DNA of 15,318 bases from an uncultured Ruminococcus sp. (GTDB taxonomy: Bacteria; Bacillota; Clostridia; Oscillospirales; CAG-272), in contig CADBTH010000124.1 of assembly GCA_902797495.1 (NCBI GenBank), forward strand, positions 1-15,318, written 5' to 3'. Of the stretch, positions 14,104 through 15,318 are shown one piece after another; position 1 is the first letter of the stretch, and each line of letters opens with the position of its first letter. A program made the translations under genes and the position numbers. The notes under the pieces were generated by a model. It saw nothing but the letters and a program-made list of their open reading frames with translations, had not been told where the DNA came from and did not search any database.

Positions 14104-14925
14104 ATGGCTGATAACATTTTCGGCTCGGGCTCGGGCAGAGAGACGGTGTGCATCGATACATACAGAGTACTCGATTCATGCCGCGACAGAGACTGCTACC
14201 GCGACGCCAAATGCTTTCTGACTTCATTCGGACAGGAAATGATAGAAAGAACCGATTCCGTCAGGACGAAGTATGCAAAAGTACTGTCAACTCACATCGA
14301 TATCGATCAGGTGCCGTTCAACTGCGGATTCTATCAGCTTACCGCAAAAATATTTATCAAACTGATATGCGAGGCGTGCCTCGGTCCCGGTAACGTTCAG
14401 GATTTCGAAGCTCTCGTCGCAGTCGATAAAAAGGTGTGTCTGTACGGAGGAGAGGGATCTGTCAGCGTATTCAAGAGCAACGGAAGCTGCGGCGCGTTTT
14501 GTCCCGGTACGGGAGAAGACTCCTGCACCGCCGGAGATACTATGCCTGTGGCGGTAATTGAGACGGTCGATCCGGTGATCCTCGACACGAAAGTACGTGA
14601 GCGTGAGTGCGGCTGCAATTGCTGCTGCAATTGCTGTGATATACCGTCAAACGTACTCAGATGCATGGGAGGGGATCTGAACGATCAGGAAAGAGATAGA
14701 AATCTTACCATTTCTCTCGGCCTATTCTCCGTTTTAAGGATCGAAAGACCCGCTCAGCTCCTCGTCAACGCGGCGGAATACAACGTTCCCGAAAAACAGT
14801 GCGTTGAAGCGCCGAACGACGACCCGTGCAGTATATTTAACGGAATCCCGTTTCCGGAGAAAGAATTCAACTCATCAGTTTGTCAGTCTCAGAACAGAAA
14901 TACAAAGTGCGGCTGCGGAAACTGA
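14104..14925 (+). CDS. Cysteine-rich protein, possible spore-surface component
   Basis: I do not recognise a named family. The 273-aa protein has 24 cysteines. Residues 15-125 form a compact-looking domain (CIDTYRVLDSCRDRDCYRDAKC, then FLTSFGQEMIERTD, FNCGFYQLTAKIFIKLICEAC, LYGGEGSVSVFKS). Residues 169-178 (CGCNCCCNCC) hold seven cysteines in ten positions, and the C-terminus is KCGCGN. There is no signal peptide or membrane segment. The composition recalls crosslinked Bacillus/Clostridium spore-coat and exosporium proteins such as CotY/CotZ, but this is analogy, not homology. It is monocistronic: a terminator precedes it and a hairpin follows. AGGAGG (14089-14094) lies 9 bases before ATG 14104. 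I see no convincing sigma-A promoter upstream. Metal binding is an alternative. Confidence 0.85.
   Translation: MADNIFGSGSGRETVCIDTYRVLDSCRDRDCYRDAKCFLTSFGQEMIERTDSVRTKYAKVLSTHIDIDQVPFNCGFYQLTAKIFIKLICEACLGPGNVQDFEALVAVDKKVCLYGGEGSVSVFKSNGSCGAFCPGTGEDSCTAGDTMPVAVIETVDPVILDTKVRERECGCNCCCNCCDIPSNVLRCMGGDLNDQERDRNLTISLGLFSVLRIERPAQLLVNAAEYNVPEKQCVEAPNDDPCSIFNGIPFPEKEFNSSVCQSQNRNTKCGCGN
14614..14637 (+). repeat. 12-base tandem duplication encoding the Cys cluster
   Basis: TGCAATTGCTGC (14614-14625) is followed directly by TGCAATTGCTGT (14626-14637), differing only at the last base. The copies encode CNCC-CNCC. The near identity, including at synonymous sites, suggests a recent in-frame duplication that enlarged the cysteine cluster. 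Confidence 0.85.
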
Positions 14926-14948
14926 AATGGTAAACGCAGCATAAAGAA

Positions 14949-14970
14949 GAGGCTCCCTTTCGGGAGCCTC
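14949..14970. terminator. Bidirectional hairpin between convergent genes
   Basis: GAGGCTCCC (14949-14957) pairs perfectly with GGGAGCCTC (14962-14970) around a TTTC loop, between the Cys-rich gene and the convergent minus-strand gene. On the + strand it is followed by AGATATTTTA, on the - strand by TTCTTTAT. Both are modest T-rich tails, so termination in both directions is plausible. Confidence 0.8.
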
Positions 14971-14982
14971 AGATATTTTAAT

Positions 14983-15318
14983 TCAGTTTGCGCTTGCGGG
15001 AAGTGTTACCGTGAAGAACTTGAAACGGATACTGCCGTCGCTGCTCAACGGGTAAACTACGGGAACGGTATTATCGTAGATCGAATGCGTCCTCGTATTC
15101 GGCACGAGCATACCGGTCGTCGGCATACTCGTATCGCTGAAGTTACGGCAAGCCACAAGCTCAAATTCGGTTGCAAGATCGTTCGTTGCTTTCCAAACTT
15201 CGCATCTTGCCGATCTGTTATTAGGCATTGCGAGGAGGAATATATCTCCCGACGTGTTCTCGACGAATCTCATCGTGTAGAAGTTGTCGGATGCGATAAA
15301 CTGGAGAGGAGCCTTCGT
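14983..15318 (-). CDS. Unrecognised protein, C-terminal part (runs off the window)
   Basis: An open minus-strand frame runs from the window edge to TGA at 14985-14983 and shows 111 residues. The frame stays open beyond the internal Met at 15273, which continues a normal-looking sequence (LQFIASDNFYT before MRFVENTSGD), so the gene is truncated here rather than starting inside. The visible part looks beta-rich and soluble, with segments such as IFLLAMPNNRSARCEVWKA and IRFKFFTVTLPASAN at the very end. It has no membrane segment, repeat or catalytic motif I can name. It converges with the Cys-rich gene and shares the hairpin at 14949-14970. It could be a C-terminal beta-domain of a larger structural or surface protein, but no family is assigned. 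Confidence 0.7.
   Translation of the reverse strand, partial: TKAPLQFIASDNFYTMRFVENTSGDIFLLAMPNNRSARCEVWKATNDLATEFELVACRNFSDTSMPTTGMLVPNTRTHSIYDNTVPVVYPLSSDGSIRFKFFTVTLPASAN

Noticed and set aside
14614..14637. CRISPR-like or minisatellite repeat
   Set aside because: Only two adjacent 12-base units occur, in frame within a coding region; there are no spacers or cas genes.

Overview
The window looks like chromosomal DNA of an anaerobic low-to-medium GC Firmicute of the class Clostridia, probably a gut or rumen lineage. The evidence is a ferredoxin-dependent 2-oxoacid oxidoreductase operon, strong AGGAGG-type ribosome binding sites, tight ATGA/TAATG stop-start overlaps, Clostridia-typical small families (TSCPD, DUF3343, DUF1700-like/DUF4097, DUF624) and a cysteine-rich protein of spore-coat-like composition. 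No phage, transposon, CRISPR array, tRNA or rRNA was recognised. No gap between genes exceeds 300 bases.

Region 1 (1-4550, + strand) is one operon: the 3' end of an AMP-forming acyl-CoA synthetase, a P-loop ATPase, the four subunits of a VOR-type 2-oxoacid:ferredoxin oxidoreductase (ferredoxin, alpha, beta, gamma) and a branched-chain aminotransferase. It ends in a perfect 30-base palindrome. Together these enzymes can interconvert branched-chain fatty acids, acyl-CoAs, 2-oxoacids and amino acids. The AMP-forming ligase suggests assimilation by reductive carboxylation, but the direction is an inference.

Region 2 (4552-5286, - strand) is trmB, a tRNA m7G46 methyltransferase with an unusual internal insertion.

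Region 3 (5381-10277, + strand) is a compact five-gene run: a membrane protein resembling DUF1700, a membrane-anchored DUF4097-like beta-repeat protein, a TSCPD protein, a cytoplasmic GH31 glycosidase and a MarR-type regulator. A GC-rich hairpin separates it from the next, convergent group.

Region 4 (10325-12312, - strand) holds a GNAT acetyltransferase, a DUF3343 putative Se/S carrier and a cysteine desulfurase-like enzyme. The last two overlap and probably work together in sulfur (or selenium) handling.

Region 5 (12392-14024, + strand) has a sigma-A-like promoter, a leader that can fold over its ribosome binding site, a possible SpoIIM-like membrane protein, a DUF624/YesL-like membrane protein and a strong terminator.

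Region 6 (14104-15318) holds a monocistronic cysteine-rich protein with a 7-Cys-in-10-residue cluster, a hairpin, and the C-terminal end of an unrecognised minus-strand gene that runs off the window.

Most of the window is ordinary housekeeping and accessory metabolism. The least explained parts are the Cys-rich protein, the P-loop ATPase of the VOR operon, and the DUF1700/DUF4097/TSCPD/GH31/MarR run.
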